From Bacillus sp. ISL-55 (GTDB taxonomy: Bacteria > Bacillota > Bacilli > Bacillales > Cytobacillaceae): a stretch of 58,431 nucleotides of DNA. The position numbers and the translations under genes were made by a program. The notes below the pieces were generated by a model that was not told the origin of the DNA, searched no databases, and saw only the letters and a list, made by a program, of their open reading frames with translations. Below, piece by piece: positions 45,764-55,689 of the stretch; position 1 is the stretch's first letter, and each line of letters begins with the position of its first letter. The stretch is taken from assembly GCF_018613155.1 (NCBI RefSeq), contig NZ_JAGGQU010000031.1:36908-95338 (forward strand). The letters are read 5' to 3'.

Positions 45764-47609
45764 AGTCTGCAATATTAATATTGTAATCTCTGAACCAGAT
45801 ATGAATCTGCGCCAGCTGTGCCAGCAGCTGCGGACCTGTCATCAGTTGGCCGAACCATGGCACTTTGAAGGATGCTCCCTCGGACTCAATCATTTTCTGG
45901 AGTGTGGCCCTGTCGAAGAATTCATGCAGCGCGCTGTTCGAATCACCCATGAATTCTGACAGCATTCCCTGGACTGCCTGGGTATAGGCCGGATGGTGAG
46001 TCTTCGGATATGGACTCTTTTTCCGGTACAAAACTTCATCAGGCAATGTGCCCTCCAATGCTTTGCGCAGGATTCCTTTTTCTCTGTTGCCGTGCATTTT
46101 CATTTCCCAAGGGATGTTCCAGACGTATTCCACAAGCCTGTGGTCGGCAAACGGTACCCTCACTTCAAGGCTGGCACCCATGCTCATGCGGTCTTTCCGG
46201 TCTAGAAGTGTTGTCATGAACCAGATGATATTCAGATAGAATAATTGTCTACGCTTAGCCTCTACTTGATTTTCCCCGTCCAGTACCGGCACCTCTGCGA
46301 TCGTCTCGTTGAATTTTGCCATCATATATTCTTCCAGACTCAATTTTTTCCGCCAATGGTCCCTCAGCATGTTTTGACGCTCATTAATCGACCGCATCCA
46401 CGGAAACCCTGGTCTATTCAGGTCTTCCTCTCTGTGGAACCATGGATAGCCGCCAAAAATCTCATCAGCACATTCACCTGAAAGTCCTACGGTGAAATCC
46501 TGTTTGATTTCCCGGCAGAACCAGAGCAGTGATGAATCGATGTCAGCCATTCCTGGCAGATCCCGTACATGGACAGCTTCAGTTAAATAGCCAGCCAGAT
46601 CCTGCTGGGAGATAATGCTGTTATGGTGAACAGTACCAAATGTTTCGGTCATTTTATTGATCCAATAGGCATCAGCATTTGGCTGAAACTCATTTTTCTT
46701 AAAATATCTGTCATTGCCTTCGTAATCGATCGAGTAAGTATGCAGGCTCCCCTTACCCTCTGCCTTGTAATGATTCGCAGCAATAGCAGTGATTGCGCTT
46801 GAATCCAGTCCGCCTGAGAGGAATGTGCATAGTGGCACATCTGAAACTAGCTGTCTTGTGACAGCATCGGTGAACAATTCCCGCACTTTATCGGCTGTCT
46901 CATCAAGGGTATCAGTGTGCTGCTCGCTTTTCACATTCCAGTATCTCCATATTTTAAGCCCATTTTTTGAAAAAGTCAGACCGTGACCGGGCCGGAGCTC
47001 CTTCATATTTTTAAAGATACCTGCCCCTGGAGAACGGGATGGTCCAAGCCCAAACACCTCACAAAGTCCTTCCCTGTCTACCTCAGCCTTCACTTCTGGA
47101 TGTGCAAGCAGCGCCTTTTGTTCAGAAGCAAACATAAGACCAGATGCTGTTTCAAGAAAAAACAGCGGCTTCACACCAAGCCGGTCGCGGCCAATGAACA
47201 ATCGCTCTTGCTCTTGATCCCAGACAGCAAATGCGAAGATCCCGTTTAAATGCTCAAGGCAGTTTTCCTTCCATTCCATGAAAGAAGTAAGCAAAACCTC
47301 TGTATCAGAATGACCGTTAAAAGAATATCCTTTTAATAGCAGTGCTTTTCTGAGGTCTTCCGTATTATAAAGTTCTCCGTTATAACAAATGGTATAACGG
47401 TTATCGCCCTGTGCTCTGGTCATTGGCTGTTTGCCGCCCTCAGGATCGACAACTACCAGTCTTTTATGTCCCAGCGCAGCATGCCCCGCAGTCCATACAT
47501 TCGTATCGTCGGGACCTCTTTTACTTAAAGTTTCCGCCATTTTTGCCATAGTCTCGCGTTCATGATCCAGATTTCTTCGAAAATCTATCCAGCCTGTTAT
47601 TCCACACAT
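45762..47609 (-). CDS. asnO: Asparagine synthase, glutamine-hydrolysing (AsnO-type)
   Basis: The enzyme makes asparagine from aspartate, ATP and glutamine. The 615-residue protein begins with Cys2 (MCGITGW), the glutaminase nucleophile, has the class II amidotransferase domain to about residue 200, and a synthetase domain with the ATP-loop SGGLDSS. B. subtilis AsnO (YisO, 614 residues) is the sporulation-linked paralogue, and its neighbour yisN is also conserved here, which supports the name. AAAGGAATGA precedes the ATG. Confidence 0.9.
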   Translation of the reverse strand: MCGITGWIDFRRNLDHERETMAKMAETLSKRGPDDTNVWTAGHAALGHKRLVVVDPEGGKQPMTRAQGDNRYTICYNGELYNTEDLRKALLLKGYSFNGHSDTEVLLTSFMEWKENCLEHLNGIFAFAVWDQEQERLFIGRDRLGVKPLFFLETASGLMFASEQKALLAHPEVKAEVDREGLCEVFGLGPSRSPGAGIFKNMKELRPGHGLTFSKNGLKIWRYWNVKSEQHTDTLDETADKVRELFTDAVTRQLVSDVPLCTFLSGGLDSSAITAIAANHYKAEGKGSLHTYSIDYEGNDRYFKKNEFQPNADAYWINKMTETFGTVHHNSIISQQDLAGYLTEAVHVRDLPGMADIDSSLLWFCREIKQDFTVGLSGECADEIFGGYPWFHREEDLNRPGFPWMRSINERQNMLRDHWRKKLSLEEYMMAKFNETIAEVPVLDGENQVEAKRRQLFYLNIIWFMTTLLDRKDRMSMGASLEVRVPFADHRLVEYVWNIPWEMKMHGNREKGILRKALEGTLPDEVLYRKKSPYPKTHHPAYTQAVQGMLSEFMGDSNSALHEFFDRATLQKMIESEGASFKVPWFGQLMTGPQLLAQLAQIHIWFRDYNINIAD

Positions 47610-47801
47610 TTTTTAATCATTCCTTTCAGCGGAACTTTTTGATGTCAATAAGCACTTTTCAAAAACTAGACTATTGCTTAAGCATTACTCATCTTATGCA
47701 AATACATCTCAACTGGTTAATTGCCTATCTTTTAAATCATGTTATAAATTCGCCAAAATCTGTCTACAAAGAAGGTGAGCGATAATTAACGGAGGATCCA
47801 A

Positions 47802-48362
47802 ATGAATCGACAACAACGAAGCAATCTAATTGAATTCCAACCCCGAGCCTTCAACACCGGGACAGTAGAATATATTAATTCACAATGGGTTTTCTTTGAT
47901 GAAGAAACAGAAGAGGCCGCACTTGTCGATGAGTTCATCCATCAAGAGGTTGAAGTCCAGCGAAACAATAAATGGTGCAAAGGTTTTTTGCTGGATAACG
48001 GCTCCATTCAAACCGGCGGTGAAAAAATCACTTTACAGGACCAGGAAATGATCAAAATCAGGAAACAATTGATCTATTCATTCGAGCGTCTGCTTGATGA
48101 GCTGAATGATGAGGCTTTTGTCCAATTTATCAATACATTGAATTCGCTCAACTTTTCGATCTATGATTGCATTTATTGTTATAACCACCTGACCTTCCTC
48201 GATCATGAAAAAGGGGTTTCAGGAGTCAATTTTTTAATTCTCGATAATGAAGAATTCATTTGCAGCGTGCAGCATCACTTCGATTATTTTGAAACACAAA
48301 ATGACAGGTTCGAATTAACTTTGAATAACGGGAGACGGACCGTTATCGAGAGGATTTCGTAA
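47802..48362 (+). CDS. DUF2777 protein (YisN-like)
   Basis: The 186-residue acidic, soluble protein resembles the DUF2777 family of Bacilli. It begins MNRQQRSNLIEFQPRAFNTG, has a strand-rich first third and a later helical part with FERLLDELNDEAF. The function is unknown. Its position divergent to asnO matches yisN-asnO in B. subtilis. CGGAGG precedes the ATG by six bases. A terminator shared with the next, convergent gene follows. Confidence 0.75.
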   Translation: MNRQQRSNLIEFQPRAFNTGTVEYINSQWVFFDEETEEAALVDEFIHQEVEVQRNNKWCKGFLLDNGSIQTGGEKITLQDQEMIKIRKQLIYSFERLLDELNDEAFVQFINTLNSLNFSIYDCIYCYNHLTFLDHEKGVSGVNFLILDNEEFICSVQHHFDYFETQNDRFELTLNNGRRTVIERIS

Positions 48363-48400
48363 AAAAGAGCCAGCACAAATGTGCTGGCTCTGTCCTTTTA
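48362..48400. terminator. Terminator between the DUF2777 and EAL genes
   Basis: AGAGCCAGCAC pairs with GTGCTGGCTCT around AAAT; A-rich on the left and T-rich on the right, so it can act in both directions. Confidence 0.85.
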
Positions 48401-50437
48401 CCTTACCGTATACTCAACTTTTTCCACAGTCCTGAAGCCTTTTTCGAAAGCAGCTATATCAAGCGGCTTCTGGATGTAGTAACCTTGTGCATAATGACAG
48501 TCCATATCTCTTAAAAGGTTCAGCTGTTCATGTGTTTCTACACCCTCGGCGACAATTTTCACCGAAAGTCCCTGTCCCATCGTAATGATTGCCTTGACGA
48601 TCGCAATATCTGATGGGTCATCATGCAGATTATTGATAAATGACTGGTCGATTTTAAGTGTATCGATTGGCAGATTGCGCAAATAGCTTAATGACGAGTA
48701 ACCTGTCCCGAAGTCATCAATCGAAACCTTTACCCCGAGTTCCTGTAACGATTTCATTACTGAAATACTATAGACGATATCTTTCAGCATCGCGCTTTCT
48801 GTCAGTTCCAGGGAAAGGTATCCTGGTTCAAGCTGTGAAGTTTTCAGGGCTTGAATCACTTGTCCAATAAAAGCATGCTGCTGGAACTGATATGCTGATA
48901 CATTTACAGAGATGCCTAAATTCGGGAATCCGTTTTGCTGCCAGGCTTTTGTCTGGACACATGCGGTGGTAAGCACCCATGCCCCGATCTCCTCAATCAA
49001 CCCTGTTTCCTCTGCCAGAGGAATGAACTGTGCTGGCGAAACCAGTCCCAGATGCGGATGCTGCCAGCGGATGAGGGCTTCAGTACAGGTAATCTCCCCA
49101 GATTTCAAGTCCATAAGCGGCTGGTAGCACAGATAGAATTCATTCTTTTGGAGCGCTTTCCTTAAATAGCTTTCAAGCTCAAGCCGGACCATTGCCTGGT
49201 CATTCATGCCGGTTGAGAAGTAAGTAATCTTATTCCCGCCTTGATTTTTCGAGCGGTTCATCGCAATATCCGCATTTTTCAGCAGTACATGCTCATCAAG
49301 ACCATCCCCCGGGAAAGAGCTGATTCCAATGCTTGCGGAGACGATGAATTCCTGATTCTCGTAAAATAAGGGCATTGAAATAAGTTTCTGCAATTCCCTG
49401 GCTGTTCTTGTCGTCTGGTCGATGCTGACATTCTCTGTCAGCAGCATCGTGAACTTATCGCCGCTGAACCTTCCGAGATAAGCGCCTGCAGGAAGCTTAT
49501 CCTCGATTCTTTCTGCCAGTTCTTTCAAAACAATATCTCCAGCATAATGTCCGAGACTGTCATTGATGATTTTGAAACGGTCAATATCAATGACAAGCAC
49601 GGCAAGGAGTTCTTTCTTATGCCTGGCACGGTGAATCATTTCTTCCAGCTGTTCGGTAAACCTCATCCTGTTCGGCAATCCCGTATCCTGGTCATAGTAG
49701 GCAAGCTGAATGATCTTTTCCTCTGTTTTTTTCTGGGCAGTAATATTTCGCCCAATACCATACGTTCCTACACATGCACCATTTACCGTAATCGGAATAT
49801 TTTTGATCTGAAAAATCTGGGTTTCACCACTTTTGACCGGAATCTCAATGGTGTAGGTCTGATCTTTCCCCTTCAGCGCCTGAATAAAATGCGTTTTGGC
49901 ACGTTGCACATCTTCCTGGTTGATAAAGTCGAGCGCTGACCTGCCAATAAGTTCATTCTCGTTGTAGCCAAAGGTCTTCATGAATGCCTGGTTGATACTT
50001 GTGAAATTCCCTGTTAAATCTGTTGAATAGACAAAATCTCCATTATTGTCAAACAGCGAACGATAGTATTGCTCGGAAACTTTGAGGCTTTCGTTAAGCT
50101 GAAGGATGTCTTGCTGTGAGGTTTCGACAAGACTATTCAATGTGTTGATGGTGTACTGATCTTGAAGAATAGGATTAAGTTCCTGTTTATCGAAAACTGT
50201 AAATGAGATAACAAATTGTTTATCACCAGTGAAGAAGCCTTTTACTTCACAGCTCAACACAGTGGAAGCGGGTAGCTGCTTTTTTAGCAACTGCTCCATA
50301 CGCTGAAGATCAGGTTGTTCTTTTTGACTGAAAAAGATTTGCACCAATACATTTTGGTGGTCTTTGAATGAATTGCCCTCTATAAAGCTATTAAGTTGTA
50401 TGTCATTCTCGTAAACGCAGCTTTTTGTCGTAGCCAT
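48398..50437 (-). CDS. PAS-GGDEF-EAL protein, probable cyclic-di-GMP phosphodiesterase
   Basis: The 679-residue protein lacks membrane helices. Residues about 1-90 resemble part of a FIST sensory domain, then come a short helical linker, a PAS domain (about 125-240), a GGDEF domain and an EAL domain. The GGDEF signature reads SGDKF, so diguanylate cyclase activity is doubtful. The EAL domain keeps EALIRW, ELTESAML, DDFGTGYSSL and EGVE, which are the metal and catalytic residues, so hydrolysis of cyclic di-GMP is likely. The ATG at 50437 has GGAG six bases upstream; a TTG four codons earlier is less likely. It is a single gene. Confidence 0.88.
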   Translation of the reverse strand: MATTKSCVYENDIQLNSFIEGNSFKDHQNVLVQIFFSQKEQPDLQRMEQLLKKQLPASTVLSCEVKGFFTGDKQFVISFTVFDKQELNPILQDQYTINTLNSLVETSQQDILQLNESLKVSEQYYRSLFDNNGDFVYSTDLTGNFTSINQAFMKTFGYNENELIGRSALDFINQEDVQRAKTHFIQALKGKDQTYTIEIPVKSGETQIFQIKNIPITVNGACVGTYGIGRNITAQKKTEEKIIQLAYYDQDTGLPNRMRFTEQLEEMIHRARHKKELLAVLVIDIDRFKIINDSLGHYAGDIVLKELAERIEDKLPAGAYLGRFSGDKFTMLLTENVSIDQTTRTARELQKLISMPLFYENQEFIVSASIGISSFPGDGLDEHVLLKNADIAMNRSKNQGGNKITYFSTGMNDQAMVRLELESYLRKALQKNEFYLCYQPLMDLKSGEITCTEALIRWQHPHLGLVSPAQFIPLAEETGLIEEIGAWVLTTACVQTKAWQQNGFPNLGISVNVSAYQFQQHAFIGQVIQALKTSQLEPGYLSLELTESAMLKDIVYSISVMKSLQELGVKVSIDDFGTGYSSLSYLRNLPIDTLKIDQSFINNLHDDPSDIAIVKAIITMGQGLSVKIVAEGVETHEQLNLLRDMDCHYAQGYYIQKPLDIAAFEKGFRTVEKVEYTVR

Positions 50438-50564
50438 TGCATTCTCCAATTATTATATTTCTCCAATAACCCTTCTCTTAAATTATCATATTTTGCGGGG
50501 TTAAGATATGACAAAAAAAGAAAAAGCTGCCTATAAGGACAGCTTTCTTTCGACAATTTCACTA

Positions 50565-50918
50565 TTAAAACAAATATGTTCCAAGTGGAAGTGAAAAACC
50601 TAAATATAGTACAAGAAGAACTGCGACAATGAATTGAATCCACAGTACAGACGCTTTTTCGTTCTTTTTTGTACGGATTAAAATCATTTCCAGCATGGCG
50701 ATCACCCACAAGCCTACTGCTGCTTTCAGCACATACATCAGGCTGATATTGATGCTGAATAGAAGCCAGAAGCCAGTCAATAGAATCAGCACGTAAAACA
50801 ATCTAAGGACCATGTGGACAATTTTAGCGCCTTTTTCCTTACCGCTTTTATGTAGTCCTAGTGCTACGAAGAATAAAACAAGAGCCAAAAACCAAGCTGT
50901 CATATGGGCATGTATCAT
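50565..50918 (-). CDS. yisL: YisL-type membrane protein (UPF0344/DUF1516)
   Basis: The 117-residue protein has four hydrophobic helices and the family start MIHAHMTAWFLALVLFF with the GLHKSGKEKGAKIVHM loop. Its function is unknown. GGAGG precedes the ATG. It lies next to yisK, as in B. subtilis, but on the same strand with an 83-base gap. Confidence 0.88.
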   Translation of the reverse strand: MIHAHMTAWFLALVLFFVALGLHKSGKEKGAKIVHMVLRLFYVLILLTGFWLLFSINISLMYVLKAAVGLWVIAMLEMILIRTKKNEKASVLWIQFIVAVLLVLYLGFSLPLGTYLF

Positions 50919-51001
50919 GTACCCGTCCTCCTAATAGTAAATTCTAAAATATCATATCATAACGCCATCAAAAAAACTAAAATAAACTAGCCAGGCTATG
51001 A

Positions 51002-51910
51002 TTAACTCTCCACTTTGTTACGCAATGTCCCAATCCCTTCAACAGTAATTTCAACGGTATCTCCAGCCTTAAGGAACCTTGGCGGCTTGAAGCCTTTACC
51101 GACGCCTGCTGGTGTTCCGGTGGCAATAATATCCCCTGGCTCGAGTGTCATTCCCTGGGAGAGCACGGCAATGATTTCTTCTACCGGAAAAATGAAGTTT
51201 TCCGTATTGGAATCCTGTCTCACTTCTCCATTTACGATAGTCTTGATATCCAGATTGTTCGGATTTGAGATGGCTGATTTATGGACAATCCATGGCCCCA
51301 TCGGGCAGGTGGTATCAAGGCTTTTCCCAATGAAAAACTGTTTGTGTCTTGCCTGGAGGTCGCGGGCAGTCACATCGTTAATGATGGTATAGCCAAAAAC
51401 ATAATCCAAAGCCTCTTCCCTTTTGATCGCTTTTCCTTTTTTGCCGATGACGACTGCAAGCTCGCCTTCATAGTCCAGCTGCTCTGTAAGTTCTTTATGC
51501 TCTTGTATGCTCTGACCATGAGCAATGACCGTAGTAGGTGCTTTCGTGAACACCATTACATGCTCAGGAATATCATCCTTGCTGCCCATTTCAATCGCAT
51601 GCTCAGCGTAATTTTTGCCAACACAGAAAATATTCTTGGACGGACGCGGAATCGGTGCTAGCAATTCTACTGATTCAAGCGGGATGTAAAGTTCGCCGTC
51701 GAGATTATTCTCGCTTACCCATTGAACTGTTTTTTCCGCTTCCTGGTAAAATACTTCTCCCATTGAAATAGCCTCTAGCATATCAGCGGGAATCGCTGTT
51801 TCACCACCCATTTTTTCATAGGCTTCCCGAAGTGGCAGAACGCGGGTCCTTTCTCCATTTACAATTCCAATGAACTGGCCAGAATCATTTTTATATGTAG
51901 CGAATTTCAT
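51002..51910 (-). CDS. yisK: Fumarylacetoacetate hydrolase-family protein YisK
   Basis: The 302-residue protein has the FAH fold with metal-binding Glu/Asp in LDYEGELAVVIG and the FCVGKNYAEHA segment. B. subtilis YisK acts on oxaloacetate and interacts with the cell-shape protein Mbl; orthology is inferred from length and neighbours. AAAGGAGGG precedes the ATG. It is one base from the P-loop gene upstream and likely in one transcript with it. Confidence 0.9.
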   Translation of the reverse strand: MKFATYKNDSGQFIGIVNGERTRVLPLREAYEKMGGETAIPADMLEAISMGEVFYQEAEKTVQWVSENNLDGELYIPLESVELLAPIPRPSKNIFCVGKNYAEHAIEMGSKDDIPEHVMVFTKAPTTVIAHGQSIQEHKELTEQLDYEGELAVVIGKKGKAIKREEALDYVFGYTIINDVTARDLQARHKQFFIGKSLDTTCPMGPWIVHKSAISNPNNLDIKTIVNGEVRQDSNTENFIFPVEEIIAVLSQGMTLEPGDIIATGTPAGVGKGFKPPRFLKAGDTVEITVEGIGTLRNKVES

Positions 51911-51911
51911 G

Positions 51912-52436
51912 TTAACGCCCTCCTTTAATTGACTGCCCTATTAATAATTTTTCTGTTTCACGAGGATTTTTAAAATGGTATATTCCTTTTCCCTGAAGCT
52001 TGAATTCTTCTAACTTGGCAATGATGCCAGGAGCTTTTTCACGCTTGTATGCTGCGACCCACTTGATAAAATCCCAATCAAGTCTCTCCGGACAGCCTTC
52101 ATTCATATCCGGCCTGGTCCTGCCATGGTACATGATTCTCCTCTTGAAAATTCCATACAGGCACCTTGGAGCAGAATAATCGAGAAAGATGATTGTGTCC
52201 GCTGCTTGTGCCCTCATGTCCATCGTACTGCCGTAGTTGCCATCCAAGATCCATGAATCTTCTTCAGTCACTTGCTGAATTAGTTTTTTCCACTCATCCT
52301 TTGCAGTCATTTCCCAGCCCGGTTTCCAGTACATTGCATCAAGATGATACACCTTTAGGTTAAGGATCTTTCCCAGCTTCCGGGCCAGTGTCGATTTACC
52401 TGCGCCTCCGCAGCCAATGATGATGACCTTCTCCAT
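51912..52436 (-). CDS. P-loop kinase-like protein (topology-modulation/FlaR type)
   Basis: The 174-residue protein has a Walker A motif GCGGAGKSTLARKL (8-21) and an adenylate-kinase-like fold with HLDAMYWKPGW and WILDGNYG, which are typical of the family annotated as FlaR or DNA topology modulation protein. The true substrate is not known. Its ATG overlaps the stop of the DUF418 gene by one base (TGATG), and the ribosome binding site AAGGGAG lies inside that gene. Confidence 0.83.
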   Translation of the reverse strand: MEKVIIIGCGGAGKSTLARKLGKILNLKVYHLDAMYWKPGWEMTAKDEWKKLIQQVTEEDSWILDGNYGSTMDMRAQAADTIIFLDYSAPRCLYGIFKRRIMYHGRTRPDMNEGCPERLDWDFIKWVAAYKREKAPGIIAKLEEFKLQGKGIYHFKNPRETEKLLIGQSIKGGR

Positions 52437-53620
52437 CAGGATTCTCCCTTTTTAAAACGCTGTCTCTTCATGTATGTGCCGCTGCGCCACAGCCATTCGA
52501 CAGGCCCATAGTAAAACCTTTTCACCCACCAGCTGCTAAAAGCCAACTGAACCACATAAATTCCAAGCGCTAGCATTGTTCCCGAGAAAATGGACATTTC
52601 CCCATAATATCCTAATCCATAACTGTAAAATATCATTGTCGAAACAACAGACTGGAACAGGTAATTGCTGATTGAGATCCTGCCCGCGGCTTCCAGCGGG
52701 GAGAACAGTCTGTCAAATCGTTTAAGCTCAGAAATCAGCGCAATGATCAGGGCATACGCCATCGCGACCATCGCTCCGCCAAAAACATCCTGCGCATAAT
52801 CCGACATCAATGTTATACCATACAGGTATGGAATTGCCTTGATCAACAAGCCAAGTGCAGCGAGTACAGCCGCAGCGATTGCAAGCTTTCTCTTTTTGTC
52901 CTGTATATTCTCAAACAGCTTGAGCTTTGCCGCTCCTGCTCCAATCATGAACAGAGGCAGGATAGTGATCAAATATAAGAATAATCCAAACAGGTTATTA
53001 TTTTTATACCATTCCGTTATTCTATGATGGGTCACTTCAGAAAAGCTGCCATTTTGATAGATGGTTATCGTCTGTCCTGCAGCTTGTGCGTCATACATTG
53101 AAAATTCCGCTCCGCCGTCAACCGCAGATACTGCACCGAGCATCAACAACAAAAGGATATTTGGAACTATGTATAAACCCAATCCGGCAATGAGAAGCCT
53201 CTTTGCACTCCAGCCAATAAACAGAAGAAAAACAAAACCGCATACTGCATAGGTTATGAGAATATCACCTGGCCAGATCAGGAATGCATGGATGATCCCA
53301 ATCAACAATAGGATTGAGAGTCTCCTTAATGCAAGAGGATTGAAGCTCAGGCCTTTTTCCAGTGTGCGTTCTCTTAAAATTACCAGACCATATCCGAACA
53401 ACATCGAAAACAGCGGGTAAAAGCTAGCCTGGATAAATATATCAATGAACTGGTATGTAAATAAATTCGCCTTTCCATCCCACCATTTTTCTGGATCGAT
53501 ATAAAAATAGGGCGAATGGAATGAAATCATATTTACAAGAAATATCCCCAATAATGAAAAGCCTCGCATCCGGTCAATTGAAACAACCCTGTTTCCGGAT
53601 GTCTGTCCGTTAATCTCCAT
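52436..53620 (-). CDS. DUF418-family membrane protein
   Basis: The product has about ten membrane helices, the N-terminal RVVSIDRMRGFSLLGIFLVN motif and a C-terminal DUF418 region ending FYYGPVEWLWRSGTYMK. Relatives such as YeiB and YrkO are uncharacterised, perhaps transporters or acyltransferase-like enzymes. I take the ATG at 53620 (394 residues) because GAGGGGGA lies just upstream, although spacing is short; an ATG at 53641 has no site. It begins the DUF418-kinase-yisK unit. Confidence 0.82.
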   Translation of the reverse strand: MEINGQTSGNRVVSIDRMRGFSLLGIFLVNMISFHSPYFYIDPEKWWDGKANLFTYQFIDIFIQASFYPLFSMLFGYGLVILRERTLEKGLSFNPLALRRLSILLLIGIIHAFLIWPGDILITYAVCGFVFLLFIGWSAKRLLIAGLGLYIVPNILLLLMLGAVSAVDGGAEFSMYDAQAAGQTITIYQNGSFSEVTHHRITEWYKNNNLFGLFLYLITILPLFMIGAGAAKLKLFENIQDKKRKLAIAAAVLAALGLLIKAIPYLYGITLMSDYAQDVFGGAMVAMAYALIIALISELKRFDRLFSPLEAAGRISISNYLFQSVVSTMIFYSYGLGYYGEMSIFSGTMLALGIYVVQLAFSSWWVKRFYYGPVEWLWRSGTYMKRQRFKKGES

Positions 53621-53701
53621 CTTCCCCCTCATTCCATCCAATAGTTTACATCTAATCTATGTATATCACACAATTTACCAACATGCCAAAGGTAACATTA
53701 G

Positions 53702-53820
53702 AAATGCGCAAGCGCCTTGGTCAGCCCCGACAAGCGCTGGAGGGCCTGACAGTGAAGTCGTTCTTTGACTTCATTGGCAGGACCGAAGCGACTCGAGGGG
53801 CTAGGCGCTGGAGCTGAACA
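53702..53820. repeat. Full copy of the dispersed ~118-bp repeat
   Basis: Begins AAATGCGCAAGCGCCTTGG and ends GGAGCTGAACA, in the same orientation as the other copies. It lies between the DUF418 gene and the acyl-CoA ligase. Confidence 0.92.
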
Positions 53821-53829
53821 ATTCTTACA

Positions 53830-53870
53830 TTAGAATAGAAAGGGGACGCCGTTACCAAGGCAGTCCCCCA
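53830..53870 (-). terminator. Terminator of the acyl-CoA ligase gene
   Basis: On the minus strand GGGGACTGCC and GGCGTCCCC form an imperfect stem around a nine-base loop, followed by TTTCTATTCT. Confidence 0.65.
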
Positions 53871-53877
53871 TAGGCTA

Positions 53878-55470
53878 TTAATTTACAAATCTGCCAGTCT
53901 TTCCATTTGCTTCCCAGTATTCATTCCGCAAATGGACCTTCTGGATTTTGCCTGAGGCCGTTTTCGGCAGTTCTTTTACGAAAGTGACTCCTGTAATTGC
54001 CTTAAAATGGGCAAGTTTTTCTCTTGAAAATGCAATGAGATCCTGTTCTGTTACCTGCTCATTTTCACGGAGTACAATATAGGCATGGGGAGTCTCGCCC
54101 CACTTTTCGTGAGGTACTGCAATGACTGCTGCTTCGAGGACAGCCGGATGGTCGTACAATACACCTTCAACTTCGATGGAGGAAATATTTTCGCCACCGC
54201 TAATGATGACGTCTTTCTTACGGTCGACGATATCAATGTTGCCATATTCATCGACCGTTGCCATGTCCCCGGTATGAAGCCAGCCATTACGAATCGTTTC
54301 CATCGTCGCCTCTTCATTTTTCCAGTACCCTTTCATGACTCCATTGCTTCGGGTAATGACTTCACCTATTTCCTTGCCATCATGGGCTACCTCATCGCCA
54401 TGGTCATTCACAACTTTTACCTGGCTGCCAATCATTGATATACCTGCTTTTGCTTTCATTCGGTATTGTTGATTCAGAGGAAGCTGCTTCAAATGGGACC
54501 TGACAGTTGAAATCGTGCTTAATGGAGAGGATTCTGTCATGCCATACACCTGGATGAACTCCCAGCCTAATTCCTTTTCCACCCGGGTGACAAATGCTGG
54601 CGGCGGTGCTGAACCGGCAATAACTACCCGAACCTGTTGTTCGATGCTCGGGACATTTTTTTCATAAAACTGAAGCAGCGCATTCAAAACAGTTGGTGCC
54701 ATGTGCATGACGCTGACTTTATGTTTTTCCAAAGCGTTAAAAATTGTCTCAGGTGTCGTTTTTCGCAAGCATACCTGCGAAGCGCCGTTCGCTGTGTAGT
54801 AGAATGGCGATCCCCATCCGTTAACATGGAACATTGGCAGGACATGCAGAAGGACATCCTCATCGCTGACGCGCAAATGGTGCATGGTGCTTAACGCGTG
54901 GATGTAATTATTCCGATGCGTGAGCATGACTCCTTTTGGATTTCCAGTCGTCCCGCTTGTATATAGAAGGCTGCAGACATCATTTTCATCAAGTTCTTCA
55001 CGTTTGAACGTCTGATCAGATTGCTGTGATAGCCATTCATCATAACCAGTTTCAACCAGGCTATCCTCCTTGTAATGGACAATAATGTGCTGTATGGTCT
55101 CAAGCTGATCCTTAATCGGCTGGATCAGATGGTATAAGTCCTGGTCCACAAATAAAACCTTCGACTCACTGTGATTAAGGATGAACAGATAATCATCAGG
55201 TTTCAAACGGATGTTCAATGGGACCATGACTGCACCAAGCTGGAATACTCCATAAAAACCTTCAAGCATTTCAATCGAATTTGGTGCAAGATAGGCAATC
55301 CGGTCTCCCTTGTTTACTCCCAGTTTTCTTAAACCATCAGACAGCCTGTTCACCCTGTTGTTCAACTCAGAATATGTAAGTTCTCTGTCCTCGGAGAAAA
55401 TGGCTTTCTTACTGCCGTAAAGCGACACTGCACGATCGAGAAACTGGTTCAACACCAATGGAACGTTCAT
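53878..55470 (-). CDS. Acyl-CoA synthetase (AMP-forming, fatty-acid type)
   Basis: The 530-residue enzyme of the ANL family activates a carboxylic acid with ATP and CoA. It has the P-loop YTSGTTGNPKGV, the YGMTESSP motif, the GWLHTGD hinge region and a catalytic Lys near the end (PKTASGKIQK). It resembles Bacillus acyl-CoA synthetases annotated as long-chain-fatty-acid ligases; chain length cannot be read from sequence. GAGGAGG precedes the ATG. It is monocistronic, with a palindrome upstream that may be a TetR-type operator. Confidence 0.88.
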   Translation of the reverse strand: MNVPLVLNQFLDRAVSLYGSKKAIFSEDRELTYSELNNRVNRLSDGLRKLGVNKGDRIAYLAPNSIEMLEGFYGVFQLGAVMVPLNIRLKPDDYLFILNHSESKVLFVDQDLYHLIQPIKDQLETIQHIIVHYKEDSLVETGYDEWLSQQSDQTFKREELDENDVCSLLYTSGTTGNPKGVMLTHRNNYIHALSTMHHLRVSDEDVLLHVLPMFHVNGWGSPFYYTANGASQVCLRKTTPETIFNALEKHKVSVMHMAPTVLNALLQFYEKNVPSIEQQVRVVIAGSAPPPAFVTRVEKELGWEFIQVYGMTESSPLSTISTVRSHLKQLPLNQQYRMKAKAGISMIGSQVKVVNDHGDEVAHDGKEIGEVITRSNGVMKGYWKNEEATMETIRNGWLHTGDMATVDEYGNIDIVDRKKDVIISGGENISSIEVEGVLYDHPAVLEAAVIAVPHEKWGETPHAYIVLRENEQVTEQDLIAFSREKLAHFKAITGVTFVKELPKTASGKIQKVHLRNEYWEANGKTGRFVN

Positions 55471-55537
55471 AATCTGCCTCCTCTAGAATAATTTTATAAT
55501 TCTAAATATATAAATATATTAACATATTACTCCTCCT

Positions 55538-55567
55538 GTTATATAAATTTTTAACTGTTATATAACA
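55538..55567. promoter_or_regulatory. Palindromic operator candidate upstream of the acyl-CoA ligase
   Basis: TGTTATATAACA (55556-55567) is a perfect 12-base palindrome, and TGTTATATAA is repeated at 55538-55547. The position suits a repressor site, but the cognate regulator is not in the window. Confidence 0.45.
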
Positions 55568-55689
55568 TGTTTTTTGCAAGATGGCATGACCATTTTTTAA
55601 GAGGATGATTTGCCACTTGTATCAAAACACGAGCCGGCTAGTGAAGTTTTTCTAAAAAAGGCTCTTATAAACACAATGGGCATTTTAAT

